Source: Methyloprofundus sp.
Lineage (GTDB): Bacteria; Pseudomonadota; Gammaproteobacteria; Methylococcales; Methylomonadaceae
Assembly (NCBI GenBank): GCA_016592635.1
Contig: AP023240.1
Span: forward strand, 2,645,630-2,709,629
Length of the DNA: 64,000 bases
Direction of reading: 5' to 3'
Part shown: one piece after another, positions 54,556 to 64,000 of the stretch
How positions within the stretch are numbered: the stretch's first letter is position 1
Layout: every line of letters starts with the position of its first letter
Position numbers and translations under genes: made by a program
Notes under the pieces: generated by a model
What the model was told of the DNA's origin: nothing
The model's database searches: none
What the model saw: the letters and a program-made list of their open reading frames with translations, nothing else

Positions 54556-54726
54556 ATACCAATCCCAGTAAATAATTACCCTAATACCGTCATTCCCGAG
54601 GTCTTACCCAGTCAAGCGTGGGCACAAGCTTTATCGGGAATCCATTCGCGTAGTAGATTCCTGCTAAAAGCATGCAGGAATGACGGCATTTTTGAAGTTA
54701 GGGTATCAATATATTGGGGTTGGTAT
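54556..54726. mobile_element. Miniature inverted-repeat element, family 1, copy D (171 bp)
   Basis: Begins ATACCAATCCCAGTAAATAA and ends TATTGGGGTTGGTAT. It reads as the reverse complement of copy C over most of its length. It sits between ileS and lspA, an otherwise tight gene pair, which supports insertion. Two hairpins form the core, and an extra ~22-base ACCCAGTCAAGC-type segment lies in the CCCGAGGTC half. Confidence 0.85.
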
Positions 54727-54816
54727 AACAGAGTAATTGAGCGTGATGTGATGGGTTTCACTGCACAACTCTACGAGTTGCTCCGATCTACCCATCCTAC
54801 GACTTCCAGTTTTGAA

Positions 54817-57648
54817 TTATGCAAACTGCCTTACTTCACCGTCACCTTCAATATTTTCTATGCAACGGCCACATAATTCAGGATGATTAGCATGACTGCC
54901 AACATCTTCTTTATAATGCCAGCAACGTACACATTTTTCATATTCAGAGGCAATTATTTTTAACTGCAGCCCTTCCAGTTCAGTTGTAATCACATCGCTA
55001 CCCGCATCTTGTACAGACAGTACCACTGCTTTTGAAGTAATAAAAATAAAATGCAGTTCATCGGCTAATTTCTTAAGCAACTGTGTATAGTCTTCGTTGC
55101 AATACAATGTTACTTCAGCATTTAAGGCAGCACCAATCACACCTGATTTACGCATTTGCTCTAATTCTTTACTGACCGCCTCACGCACCGACATAATGCT
55201 TTCCCAATCCGCATTACTAATCAATGTGTTGTCATCCAGTGGAAATAAGCCTTGATACCAAGTTTCCAGCAGGACGGATTCACTACGTTCACCAGGCATA
55301 TATTGCCAAATTTCATCAGCCGTATAACTGGTAATAGGAGCTAACCAACGTACTAAGGCTTCCATAACTTGATACATGGCAGTTTGTGCAGAACGGCGTG
55401 CAAGGCTATCTTCTTTAGCCGTGTATTGACGGTCTTTAATAATATCTAAGTAAAACCCACCTAAATCCATCGCACAAAAATGATGTACTTTTTGGTTAAT
55501 AACATGGAACTGATATTGATCGTAAGCCTGGATGACATCTTCTTGTAAATGCAAAGCACGATCCACAATCCAGCGATCTAATGCCAACATGTCTTCGGCA
55601 GCCACACAATCTTTAGCAGGATCAAAACCATCTAAGTTAGATAATAAAAAACGTGAGGTATTTCTTAAACGACGATAAACATCAGAAGTACGTTTTAGAA
55701 TCTCATCAGAAACTGTCATTTCACCACGATAATCAGTTCCAGAAACCCATAGGCGCAACACATCAGCCCCTAAAGATTTCATCACTGATTGTGGTGCAAC
55801 CACATTACCACGTGACTTCGACATTTTCTTGCCGTCAGCATCAACCGTAAAACCATGAGTTAATACGGACTTATAAGGTGCTTGACCACTAATGGCAACT
55901 GAAGATAATAATGAAGACTGGAACCAACCACGATGCTGATCTGAGCCTTCCAAATATAAGTCTGCTGGAAAGCGTAATTGCTTGCGCTGATTTAACACCG
56001 CTTGATGCGTCACTCCAGAATCAAACCAAACATCCAAAGTATCTTGCATTTTCTCATAGTGATCAGCTTGCTCACCTAACCATTCGGCTTTATCTAAAGC
56101 AAACCATGCTTCAATACCTTTTTGTTCAATATGCAAAGCAATGTCTTCAACTAACTTATCTGTTTCAGGATGCAATTCACCCGTTTCTTTATGTACAAAG
56201 AAAGGAATCGGCACGCCCCAAGTACGTTGCCGAGAAATACACCAATCAGGACGATTCTCAATCATACCCTCAATTCGTGCTTGTCCCCATTCTGGCAACC
56301 ACTGTACTTTTTTAATTTCCGCCATGGCTTTATCACGTAACTCAGCTTGTTCCATGGAAATAAACCATTGCGGTGTTGCCCGAAAAATAATCGGTGTTTT
56401 ATGTCGCCAACAATGCGGGTAACTATGTAACAGTGCTTCGTGATGCACTAATTTATGTTTACTAGCAAGCACTTCAATGACATGGTCATTGGCAGAAAAG
56501 ACATGCTCGCCCGCAAAAAATTCAGTATTAGGCAGAAACACGCCGTTGTCTCCAACAGGATTATCAACTGGCAATCCATAACGTTGCCCAACTACATAAT
56601 CGTCTTGCCCATGTCCAGGTGCAGTGTGTACCGCCCCCGTCCCTGCTTCAGCAGTCACATGATCTCCTAAAATAATAGGGACCTTACGATGATAAAATGG
56701 ATGCATTAGCAATTGGTTTTCCAGCATATCACCATTGCAATAAGCCAACACATGACAATCCTGCATGCCATAACGCTCTACCGCATCTTTCCATAGTTGG
56801 CTGACTAAAACTAAGCGTTCTTTTTGCCCGTCCTTTTCACACTGGACAACCACATATTCATATTTAGGGTTTAAACTGACAGCTTGGTTAGCAGGCAAGG
56901 TCCAAGGGGTCGTTGTCCAAATAACCACTGATAAAGGCCCTTCGCCTTGATGCTCAGGTACGTGCTGACAACTAGCAAAAAACTTATCTTCATCCAGCAC
57001 TTCAAAACGGACATCAATTGCAGGTGAATGTTTATCTTCATATTCCACTTCTGCTTCAGCTAATGCAGAACCACAATCAGTACACCAATGCACTGGTTTA
57101 GAACCTTTATTTAAATGTCCTTTGGCGTTGATTTTACCCAAAGCACGCACAATATCAGCCTCAAATTTATAGTCCATGGTTAAGTAAGGCGTATCCCACT
57201 CACCCAAAACACCCAGACGTACAAACTCGTCTTTTTGCATTTTAACTTGTTTAGTAGCATATTCCCGACAAGCCTTACGAAACACTTCAGGTGATACTTT
57301 ACCGCCCGCTTTACCGACTTTCTTTTCTACCATCAATTCAATCGGCAAACCATGGCAATCCCAACCAGGCACATAAGGTGCATCAAATCCTGATAAGGTT
57401 TTAGACTTAAGAATAATATCCTTTAACACTTTATTAACAGCGTGACCAATATGAATGGCACCATTCGCATAAGGAGGGCCATCATGCAAAATAAACTGCG
57501 GTTTGCCTGCAAATTCAGTACGAATTTTTTGGTATAAACCTGCTTCGGTCCATTTTTTCAAACGCTCTGGCTCACGTTGAGCCAAATTACCTTTCATAGG
57601 AAAAGCAGTTTTCGGTAGATTAAGTGTCTTTTTATAGTCGATGGTCAT
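54817..57648 (-). CDS. ileS: Isoleucyl-tRNA synthetase
   Basis: A 943-residue class I synthetase with HIGH at 66-69, the editing domain ([33 protein letters not shown]), KMSKSRGN near 600 and a C-terminal zinc finger (CVRCW, CGRC). The length is normal for proteobacterial IleRS. It charges tRNA-Ile and edits Val. It lies 6 bp after ribF. Confidence 0.98.
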   Translation of the reverse strand: MTIDYKKTLNLPKTAFPMKGNLAQREPERLKKWTEAGLYQKIRTEFAGKPQFILHDGPPYANGAIHIGHAVNKVLKDIILKSKTLSGFDAPYVPGWDCHGLPIELMVEKKVGKAGGKVSPEVFRKACREYATKQVKMQKDEFVRLGVLGEWDTPYLTMDYKFEADIVRALGKINAKGHLNKGSKPVHWCTDCGSALAEAEVEYEDKHSPAIDVRFEVLDEDKFFASCQHVPEHQGEGPLSVVIWTTTPWTLPANQAVSLNPKYEYVVVQCEKDGQKERLVLVSQLWKDAVERYGMQDCHVLAYCNGDMLENQLLMHPFYHRKVPIILGDHVTAEAGTGAVHTAPGHGQDDYVVGQRYGLPVDNPVGDNGVFLPNTEFFAGEHVFSANDHVIEVLASKHKLVHHEALLHSYPHCWRHKTPIIFRATPQWFISMEQAELRDKAMAEIKKVQWLPEWGQARIEGMIENRPDWCISRQRTWGVPIPFFVHKETGELHPETDKLVEDIALHIEQKGIEAWFALDKAEWLGEQADHYEKMQDTLDVWFDSGVTHQAVLNQRKQLRFPADLYLEGSDQHRGWFQSSLLSSVAISGQAPYKSVLTHGFTVDADGKKMSKSRGNVVAPQSVMKSLGADVLRLWVSGTDYRGEMTVSDEILKRTSDVYRRLRNTSRFLLSNLDGFDPAKDCVAAEDMLALDRWIVDRALHLQEDVIQAYDQYQFHVINQKVHHFCAMDLGGFYLDIIKDRQYTAKEDSLARRSAQTAMYQVMEALVRWLAPITSYTADEIWQYMPGERSESVLLETWYQGLFPLDDNTLISNADWESIMSVREAVSKELEQMRKSGVIGAALNAEVTLYCNEDYTQLLKKLADELHFIFITSKAVVLSVQDAGSDVITTELEGLQLKIIASEYEKCVRCWHYKEDVGSHANHPELCGRCIENIEGDGEVRQFA

Positions 57649-57654
57649 TTTGAG

Positions 57655-58587
57655 TTAAATCTGTAATAAAGTCTTAGCTTGAGCAGTATCCAATTGAATC
57701 TGCTGTTTTAAATCGTCCACGGATTGGAAGCGCATTTCACTGCGTATTTTGTGTTTAAAATGCACTTCTACATACTGTCCATAAATATCTTGGTTAAAAT
57801 CGAACAAATGTGTTTCTAATAACACTTTTGCTCCGCCATTAACCGTTGGCTTTGTGCCTACATTTGCCACCCCATAAACAGGCTTATCACCTAAGCCTGT
57901 CATGGTCACTGCAAACACTCCCTGTATAGGTGTATTTTTACGTAACATTTGAATATTGGCTGTCGGAAAACCTATTTTCCGCCCTAGTTTTTCACCATGC
58001 ACCACTTTGCCACAGACTGAATAGGGGCGACCCAGCATTGATTCAGCCTTAGCCAAATCCCCACTACTTAAGGCATCCCGCACCAAAGTACTGCTCACTC
58101 GACTTCCTTTTACTGAGTATGAGGCAGTATCAGTGACCTTAAAACCATAACGCTCTCCTGCGGCTTGTAACAAAGAAAAATTGCCACGCCTTGCTTTGCC
58201 AAAATGGAAATCATCGCCCACTACTAAATATTTTACATTTAATCGCTCTAGTAATATTTCTTGAATGAAATACTCAGGATCCAAGTCGGCAAATTGTTGA
58301 TTAAAGCGAGTCACTAATAAATGCTGTACAGGTAAACATTTAATTTGTAATATTTTTTCTCGTAATCTTGTTAACCTTGAAGGCGCATTATCTTTCAGGA
58401 AGAACTCTAAAGGCTGTGGCTCAAAAATCATAATTACCACAGGTAAGCCAAGAAGTTTGCCCTTTTCCGATAATTTATTAATAACTACATTATGACCTAC
58501 ATGCACACCATCAAAATTGCCAATGGTTAGCACACACCCCTTATCAAAGGCTGGTAATTGATTAATTCCGCGAATTAACTTCATCAA
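57655..58587 (-). CDS. ribF: Bifunctional riboflavin kinase / FAD synthetase
   Basis: The 310-residue product has an N-terminal FAD synthetase domain with GNFDGVHVGHNVVINKL and LVVGDDFHFGKARRGN, and a C-terminal flavokinase domain with GRPYSVCGKVVHGEKLGRKI, GFPTAN and a late NGGAKVLLETHLFDF. It makes FMN and FAD. It is directly upstream of ileS, the usual order. Confidence 0.97.
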   Translation of the reverse strand: MMKLIRGINQLPAFDKGCVLTIGNFDGVHVGHNVVINKLSEKGKLLGLPVVIMIFEPQPLEFFLKDNAPSRLTRLREKILQIKCLPVQHLLVTRFNQQFADLDPEYFIQEILLERLNVKYLVVGDDFHFGKARRGNFSLLQAAGERYGFKVTDTASYSVKGSRVSSTLVRDALSSGDLAKAESMLGRPYSVCGKVVHGEKLGRKIGFPTANIQMLRKNTPIQGVFAVTMTGLGDKPVYGVANVGTKPTVNGGAKVLLETHLFDFNQDIYGQYVEVHFKHKIRSEMRFQSVDDLKQQIQLDTAQAKTLLQI

Positions 58588-58810
58588 ATTATGGAATAAT
58601 AAAAAAAGCTATCTTACCATTATTAATGGCTCGTAGGGTGGAATAGCTTTAGCGTTTTCCACCAAAATTAAACTATTGCACATTTAATACCAAAAAACCT
58701 TTAGTTGAGTATCGATCAGTTTAATGCATCAACTAGCCCTTGTCGGAAAACGTTATCTGCGCTACGCTTGATAAGCTATTCTGACCTACGTACTTACTGG
58801 GATTGGATTA

Positions 58811-59731
58811 TTAAACCCTCGTCCCTAAACAAGCAAGCTCAGCCAGTGCAGCCTGTAATTCCTCAACAGACTGCGGCCTATCATTCGCGTTAATTTCCAT
58901 GCTCCAATCAATAATTTCTAAAAGCCGAGGGTTAAACTTGCGTGCATATAATTTTTGCGCCAGTGGAAAGTCAATATTCCCCACACGGTCAGGAGCTTGT
59001 GGCGGCACATTAAAATCTAGGCAACTGCGCATACTGGCACCTACCGCATAAATATCAGAATACGGCCCCAAAACCCCTTTAGATGCATATTGCTCTACAG
59101 GAGAAAATCCTTTCGTTAATATGTGCGCTTTCGATTTATTTGTTGCTAGTGGAAAGGACTGAATTGCCCCAAAATCTAGTAACAATACGTCATTGTTAGG
59201 CCGAATCAATAAATTAGCAGGTTTAATATCTAAATGTAAAAGTTTTTGCTCATGAATCATACGCAAACCATTTAACAAAGAACCAAAAACACTTAAAAAC
59301 CATTGATCACTCAGCTGAATCTGTTGGTCTTTAATTAATTTATCCAAGGTGATGCCATAATCATAAGTCATCACCAAATAGACCGTTGCATTTGCTTGAA
59401 AAAAACTAATGACATCTACAATATTAGGGTGCTTAAGTGTTGCCAGCACTTTTGCTTCTTCAAGAAATAATTTTCTGCCATGTGCAAATAACCTTTTTGA
59501 CTCTTCATTATTTGCCGCAACCTGATTATTCCAAGTTCGGTGTGCTAATTTACGGGGCAAATATTCCTTTATGGCAACCTGTATTTGATCTTTTAACTGT
59601 CTGGCTAAATAAACCGAACTAAAACCACCATGTGCCAACTCCCTTTCAATCATATAATCATCAATAATGGTGCCCGCTTGCAAATAATTCCATTGCTTTG
59701 GATAGGTTTCAGGGTCGTAATATTCAGCCAT
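58811..59731 (-). CDS. Serine/threonine protein kinase, non-RD type
   Basis: A 306-residue soluble kinase. It has a glycine-rich loop (ELAHGGFSSVYLARQ), catalytic Lys in VAIKEYLP (a motif common in proteobacterial Hanks kinases), catalytic loop LLHLDIKPANLLI with Leu before Asp instead of Arg, and LLLDFGAIQ with a later GFSPVEQY. The lack of Arg suggests activity without activation-loop phosphorylation. It ends about 35 residues after the kinase core, with no membrane helix or sensor. Targets unknown. Confidence 0.9.
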   Translation of the reverse strand: MAEYYDPETYPKQWNYLQAGTIIDDYMIERELAHGGFSSVYLARQLKDQIQVAIKEYLPRKLAHRTWNNQVAANNEESKRLFAHGRKLFLEEAKVLATLKHPNIVDVISFFQANATVYLVMTYDYGITLDKLIKDQQIQLSDQWFLSVFGSLLNGLRMIHEQKLLHLDIKPANLLIRPNNDVLLLDFGAIQSFPLATNKSKAHILTKGFSPVEQYASKGVLGPYSDIYAVGASMRSCLDFNVPPQAPDRVGNIDFPLAQKLYARKFNPRLLEIIDWSMEINANDRPQSVEELQAALAELACLGTRV

Positions 59732-60065
59732 TAAATTTCCTTGCTTTGATTATCGCTTATTAGTGACAGTACTATTGAGACAGGAATGAGAATTCAACAA
59801 TACACCCAAGCCTGACTTGCCTTTTGAATCCACGGCCGCTCGCGTCCGAAATACTTTACGTAGCCTAACACACACCTGTAAAGCCAAAATCCTACGCTAT
59901 ACTTTCGGGTATAATTAAATCCTCGTTCCTACCCAATAAAAAGTTCTGCTATACTTATTCTTAAATAAGCAGTTTCCCATAATTATTAATACAAGTCATT
60001 GATTTTAGGGTCAGCTGATTTTCTAGATTAAATCAAATTATTTAAATTCATTTTAAGGTCACCCA
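59732..60065. other. Gene-free stretch between divergent genes
   Basis: About 330 bases that should hold promoters for the kinase gene and for the exosortase-associated gene. I see no coding remnant, hairpin or recognised operator. Confidence 0.35.
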
Positions 60066-60455
60066 ATGAAATCCATAAAAACAGCTCTTATCGCGTTATT
60101 AGCCTGTATTTTTTTATCTTTTTCCTCTGTTAGTATAGCTGAAGAGCCGGTAAAAGCGTCATATGGTAGTAAAATAGGTCATAAGGCATTGCGAGGTTTA
60201 TCTAATGTAACACTGGGTTTTTTTGAAATCCCCAAAAATATGATCAAAATTACCAATGAAAGTAACTTTGTTTTTGGGGTTACCGGTGGCTTTCTGCTCG
60301 GGTCTGTCAATACCTTTGGGCGTTTTACCGTGGGTGCACTTGACCTATTGACCTTTCCGCTAGCGACTAAACCTATTGCTCAACCAGTCCACCCTTGGCA
60401 AAACTACTTAGCCGTTGATACTGAATATAATGACCTTTTTGCTTTAGACTTCTGA
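60066..60455 (+). CDS. Exported protein, TIGR04073-like (exosortase-system associated)
   Basis: A 129-residue protein with a clear signal peptide (about 1-25). The mature part has a hydrophobic Gly-rich core: GHKALRGLSNVTLGFFEIPK, then GFLLGSVNTFGRFTVGALDL and LTFPL. It ends PWQNYLAVDTEYND, matching the TIGR04073 family described alongside exosortase systems. The function is unknown. No exosortase or PEP-CTERM gene is in the window. Confidence 0.8.
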   Translation: MKSIKTALIALLACIFLSFSSVSIAEEPVKASYGSKIGHKALRGLSNVTLGFFEIPKNMIKITNESNFVFGVTGGFLLGSVNTFGRFTVGALDLLTFPLATKPIAQPVHPWQNYLAVDTEYNDLFALDF

Positions 60456-60522
60456 TTCTATCTTAGGAAGGGGTTTTTAACTACAAACATTAAAAACCTC
60501 TCCTCCCCCTATAGCAGTATAC

Positions 60523-63500
60523 TCAGCTCACACTCCCAACTTGCACACTATCCCCACCAGCTAACTGATTCTGCAAAACAATACGACTCACCCCATTAGG
60601 CTGTTTAACAAGCTCGATTTGCGCCTTAATGCGCTGTTTAACTCCCTCGACATGCGAAATGATCCCTACGGTTTTCCCATGCGTTTTTAAGCCTTCTAAT
60701 GTAGTGATCACTGTATACAAAGTTTCTGCATCCAAGTTACCAAAACCTTCATCAATAAATAAAGAATCAACCGCTTTACCATTATTGGCAATTTCTGATA
60801 AACCTAATGCCATTGCCAAACTCACCACAAACGCTTCACCACCTGATAATGACTTCACAGAGCGACGACTATGCATTAGCTTCATATCCACAATTTCTAT
60901 TGCCAAGCCCATATCACTCGCCACACTTTTCACTTGATAACGGCCGCTAATTTTATCAAGGAATTGATTAGTTGCATTTAATAGCTTATCAGCAACCTCT
61001 GTTTGCACTCGTCGTCTAAACACACTCTCTGGTTCAGCTGCAATTTGTTGCTGCTCCAGCATAGCTTGCTGTACAACACCTTGCTGCTGCTCAATTTCTT
61101 GTAATAAACGTACATTATTCTGTTGCAATGAGGACTGCTCAGCTAAACTTTTTTCCAATGTTGCCACTTCCGCTGTAGCAATATCCATTTGTACCGTTTT
61201 TTCTCTCAGTTTAATAACAATTGACTCTAAAGTATCATTTGCCGGAATATGTGTACGTTCGGCTTGTAATTGCTTATTAATTTCCGCTAATTTGACAGGA
61301 TAATTCGCCAATTTCTGCTGCAAGCTAGTTAATAATGCATGCTTCTGCTCTTTACTTGCACACAAACTTAATACTTCTTCCACTTGCTGTAATGAATCAT
61401 ATGCTGACTGACCCAGCTGCACTTGCAAAGCATCCGTTTTTTGCTTTAACTGCAACGTTAATTGCTCAAGCTTCTGCTCTTCTTTTTTAAGCAAGGCCTG
61501 TTTATCTAGCTGAGAAAAATGCAGACTAGCCAACTCTTGCTCTTGCACACTATTCAAATACGCTTGATGCTGTTCTTGCAAGTTTTGCAGAGTATCACGG
61601 CTCGCTGTTATTTTTTCGGTTAATTGCGCTAACTCACTAGACAAGGATTGCTCGCGCAAACTATAAGCCTGATAATCTTGTCGGCGCTTGCTTAGCTGAT
61701 CATAAAGCGCATCTTCTTTTCCAACAGCAGGTAATTTATCACCTATTTCCGCAAGTTGTACGCTAATCATTTTGGTCAAGACACTTTCATCTTGCATACA
61801 TTTAGCTAATTCAGTTTCTATATTAACAACTTCTTGCGGACGCTCCTGCCCTTTATCATTAATATCCTCTTGCTTAGCTTGTAATCTTTTCAGAGTCGTT
61901 TGTTTTTTAACCAAAGACACTTCTAATTTTGCAATATCTTTCTTTTTGGCTTGAAACCTTTTCACTAAAGCACTCACATTCTTTAGCTCTTTCCTTTCAG
62001 CTTTGGTACGACTACGCATGTTACGAAAACTGGATAACGTAAAATCATTACTGACCGCATTCAAGCGCGAGCACAAGGTCAGCCAATCAGCCTTAATTCG
62101 ATTGATACGTTCAGCATGCTCGGTATTTTTATCATCAACTTTGGTATAGGCGGTAATTTGTAAGGTGATACGCTTCACTTCAGACTGTAAAGCTTTCAGG
62201 CTGGTCATATGGTCAGCCAAAGCCTGTTTAGAATCACGTAACTCTGGCGGACTGATGACATAGGGATGCTCAAAAGAACCACACAAAGGACAAGCAGCAT
62301 CATGCTCCAGTTTATTCCTATCTGTCGTTAATTTAAGGATTAGCTCTTCACGATAAACCGCCTTTTCTAAAATCTGCTGAATAGTTTGCGCAGACTCAAC
62401 TTGCTCACCTTTAACTGCCAGCTGATTATCCAATAGCCCCCTATTCAAATCAGCATAGCGCTTGGAAAAACCTTTGCTGACAAACTTTTTATGCACCTTA
62501 GCCAAGTTAAGTAATTCTGTAAAATCAGCAACGCGTTGCTTTTGCTCATTACGTAATGACACCGCCTCTTCTAAGGTATGTCCATCTGCAATAAACTCCA
62601 ACTCAGCATTTAACTTGGTTAAAGTTTTGTCAATACCCGCTATTTCCTTCTTGGCTACCGCTAAACGACCTTGATTTTTATCTGAGGCAGAAGTCGTACT
62701 TTTGTGCGCTTTTTGATAAACTTTAAGTTGTTTTTGAATATCAATGCTACGTTGGCGCAAGTTCTTCAAGCGGCCTAATTCAGGCATATTTTCGACAAGA
62801 AAACTATCCTTCTTGCGCTCTGCCATCCAAGTTTCCACAACCGAGTAAGTTTGTTGTTTCTCAGGCAGCTGCATTTCCAATGCAGCTAACAACTGCTCTT
62901 CATGAGCAACTTCAGTTTGAGTTTGACCTATCTGTGCTTGTAAGCTAGCAATTTGCTTTTGTTGGGCAGCAGCATCAACACGACTTAATTTAGCTAAGCT
63001 TTGTTCATCAATATTTTTAGCTGCCAATTTACTAATAATGAGCTGAATATCTTTTTGCAACTGACTACTTTGCTGTTTAGCTTCTGCAACTGATTTTTTA
63101 TATTCCACAACTTGTTGCAAGCCAGGCTCAAAACTTAACGCATCGCTTGCATTAGTAATGGTCTCTATATCAGCTTGTACACTCGCTAATTGCTGCTGCT
63201 CTTTTTGTTGTGTTTGTTCAAGTTGACTAATGCTTTGCTCAAGCTGTTGCACATCCTTTAAACCAGCCTGTAATTGCAGTAAATTATTCTTTTCTTGCTT
63301 TAACTCAGAAAATGTTAATTTTTGATCCGCCATATCAAGCTTGGCAACCTCTTGCTGCTCAGTCGTCATCAAAGCAAGCCCTGATAATCGCGTCTGCAAG
63401 TCAGATAACTTTTGTTCCGCGCCGCTTGCTCGCTGCTCTACTTTTTCCTTATGATCATCATAAATATCATGACTAATAATACGTTCTAGAATATCTAAAC

Positions 63501-64000
63501 GCTCGCTATCCAAAGCATTAAGAAAAGCAGCAAAGTCTCCTTGTGCCAGCATAATAGAACGCGTAAAGCGGCGGAAATCCATTCCTGTCAGATCTGCATT
63601 TAAAGCTAATACCTTATGTGGTTCTTGCTCTAATAGCTCCTCTTCAGTATCTGTTGCTAAATGCACCAATTGCATTTCATCAGGCATGACAGCACCATCA
63701 GCTGCAGCATTTTGACGCTGTACCTGCCAACTGGAACGATATTTTTCACCACCCACCAAAAACTCAACCTGAGCAAAACAGCCAATGGTGTTTTTGGTCA
63801 TAACATTATCTGCCGGTTTATTGAAACGGAAGGTTTCGCCATATAAAGCCAAAGTAATCGCATCTAAAATACTTGATTTTCCCGAACCATTTGGTCCAGT
63901 AATAGCAAAAACACCTGCATCAACAATAGGTGCTTTATCAAAATCAATTCGGCTTTCACCTGCTAACGAATTAATATTCTTAAAATAAACGTTCAGTATT
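60523..64000 (-). CDS. sbcC: Exonuclease SbcCD subunit C, N-terminus cut by window edge
   Basis: At least 1158 codons. The frame continues to the right edge, so the true start is outside; the apparent TTG start at 63852 is internal. Near the edge is the ATPase Walker A ITGPNGSGKSSILDAI, in the middle long coiled coils interrupted by the CPLC zinc hook (about 62290), and at the C-terminus SLSGGEAFVVSLAMALGLSE (signature motif) and LFIDEGFGNLD (Walker B). With SbcD it opens and degrades hairpin and double-strand-break DNA ends. sbcD would be expected just upstream, beyond the edge. Confidence 0.96.
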   Translation of the reverse strand, partial: ILNVYFKNINSLAGESRIDFDKAPIVDAGVFAITGPNGSGKSSILDAITLALYGETFRFNKPADNVMTKNTIGCFAQVEFLVGGEKYRSSWQVQRQNAAADGAVMPDEMQLVHLATDTEEELLEQEPHKVLALNADLTGMDFRRFTRSIMLAQGDFAAFLNALDSERLDILERIISHDIYDDHKEKVEQRASGAEQKLSDLQTRLSGLALMTTEQQEVAKLDMADQKLTFSELKQEKNNLLQLQAGLKDVQQLEQSISQLEQTQQKEQQQLASVQADIETITNASDALSFEPGLQQVVEYKKSVAEAKQQSSQLQKDIQLIISKLAAKNIDEQSLAKLSRVDAAAQQKQIASLQAQIGQTQTEVAHEEQLLAALEMQLPEKQQTYSVVETWMAERKKDSFLVENMPELGRLKNLRQRSIDIQKQLKVYQKAHKSTTSASDKNQGRLAVAKKEIAGIDKTLTKLNAELEFIADGHTLEEAVSLRNEQKQRVADFTELLNLAKVHKKFVSKGFSKRYADLNRGLLDNQLAVKGEQVESAQTIQQILEKAVYREELILKLTTDRNKLEHDAACPLCGSFEHPYVISPPELRDSKQALADHMTSLKALQSEVKRITLQITAYTKVDDKNTEHAERINRIKADWLTLCSRLNAVSNDFTLSSFRNMRSRTKAERKELKNVSALVKRFQAKKKDIAKLEVSLVKKQTTLKRLQAKQEDINDKGQERPQEVVNIETELAKCMQDESVLTKMISVQLAEIGDKLPAVGKEDALYDQLSKRRQDYQAYSLREQSLSSELAQLTEKITASRDTLQNLQEQHQAYLNSVQEQELASLHFSQLDKQALLKKEEQKLEQLTLQLKQKTDALQVQLGQSAYDSLQQVEEVLSLCASKEQKHALLTSLQQKLANYPVKLAEINKQLQAERTHIPANDTLESIVIKLREKTVQMDIATAEVATLEKSLAEQSSLQQNNVRLLQEIEQQQGVVQQAMLEQQQIAAEPESVFRRRVQTEVADKLLNATNQFLDKISGRYQVKSVASDMGLAIEIVDMKLMHSRRSVKSLSGGEAFVVSLAMALGLSEIANNGKAVDSLFIDEGFGNLDAETLYTVITTLEGLKTHGKTVGIISHVEGVKQRIKAQIELVKQPNGVSRIVLQNQLAGGDSVQVGSVS

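Noticed and set aside
54523..54876. 117-codon plus-strand open frame
   Set aside because: It reads through miniature element D and into the 3' end of ileS; no family resemblance.
58629..58664. GTAGGGTGGAATAGC ... GTTTTCCACC palindrome-like sequence
   Set aside because: Looks like a dispersed palindromic repeat, but no second full copy was found in the window.
58788..58808. TACTTACTGGGATTGG resembling the end of the miniature element
   Set aside because: Only about 14 bases match and no core or opposite end follows; too short to call a copy.
1..64000. CRISPR arrays, tRNA or rRNA genes
   Set aside because: No regularly spaced direct repeats, cloverleaf or rRNA-like segments were seen on either strand.

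Overview
The window looks like the chromosome of a Gram-negative gammaproteobacterium. The evidence is TonB-dependent outer-membrane receptors, the ribF-ileS-lspA order, GlcDEF, a COX15-type haem A synthase, BvgS-like sensing, a sigma-54 activator and SbcC. DNA is AT-rich by eye. Two OprC/NosA-like (copper-type) receptors, a bacterial V-type ATPase fragment and a TIGR04073-like protein would fit a methanotroph (Methylococcales) or a relative, but no diagnostic gene is present, so this is a guess. No rRNA, tRNA or CRISPR array was seen.

Layout. 1-4.1 kb: start of an alanine/glycine:cation symporter, an OprC-like receptor, and divergently a TauE/SafE-like membrane protein coupled to a receiver-less sigma-54 activator. 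4.2-11.6 kb: accessory block with a complete IS66 element (4534-7005) inside a DUF3368 PIN-toxin gene, its UPF0175 antitoxin, and a 1380-aa predicted nuclease-STAND NTPase. 12-15.7 kb: CPXCG protein and an incomplete V-ATPase operon (E, DUF2764-like, A, but no B, D, I or K). 16.2-19.5 kb: a second OprC-like receptor wrecked by an internal deletion, a perfect FNR-type box, an FNR-like regulator and a small exported His/Met-rich protein. 19.9-26.6 kb: glycan locus with glycosyltransferase, two deacetylase-like membrane proteins and a GDP-D-glycero-alpha-D-manno-heptose cassette. 26.8-47.3 kb: mostly housekeeping (YgfZ, HDOD, CtaA, Aas-like, HD-GYP regulator, BvgS-like kinase, GcvT, methyltransferase, GlcDEF, quinone oxidoreductase, sulfurtransferase, RhlE). 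47.4-53 kb: second accessory block with a DUF4160/DUF2442 pair, an oxidoreductase and a tandem TIR-domain operon whose first gene is split by an IS4-family element. 53.3-64 kb: small proteins, lspA, ileS, ribF, a Ser/Thr kinase, the TIGR04073-like gene and sbcC running off the edge.

Most notable. (1) Removing the IS4 element (1404 bp, 11-bp target duplication ACCCCAAGGGG) restores a 313-codon TIR gene overlapping the next TIR gene by one base (TGATG). The two products share an unrecognised C-terminal domain, and the second lacks the catalytic Glu. I suggest this is an undescribed paired-TIR defence operon. (2) Removing the IS66 element (2472 bp, 8-bp duplication CTTTAATG) restores a 158-codon DUF3368 toxin gene. 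Both accessory blocks thus carry an IS in the predicted harmful effector. (3) The nuclease-STAND protein is a candidate antiviral sensor with about 900 unassigned residues. (4) A family of about 170-bp miniature elements with terminal inverted repeats is scattered through the intergenic gaps.
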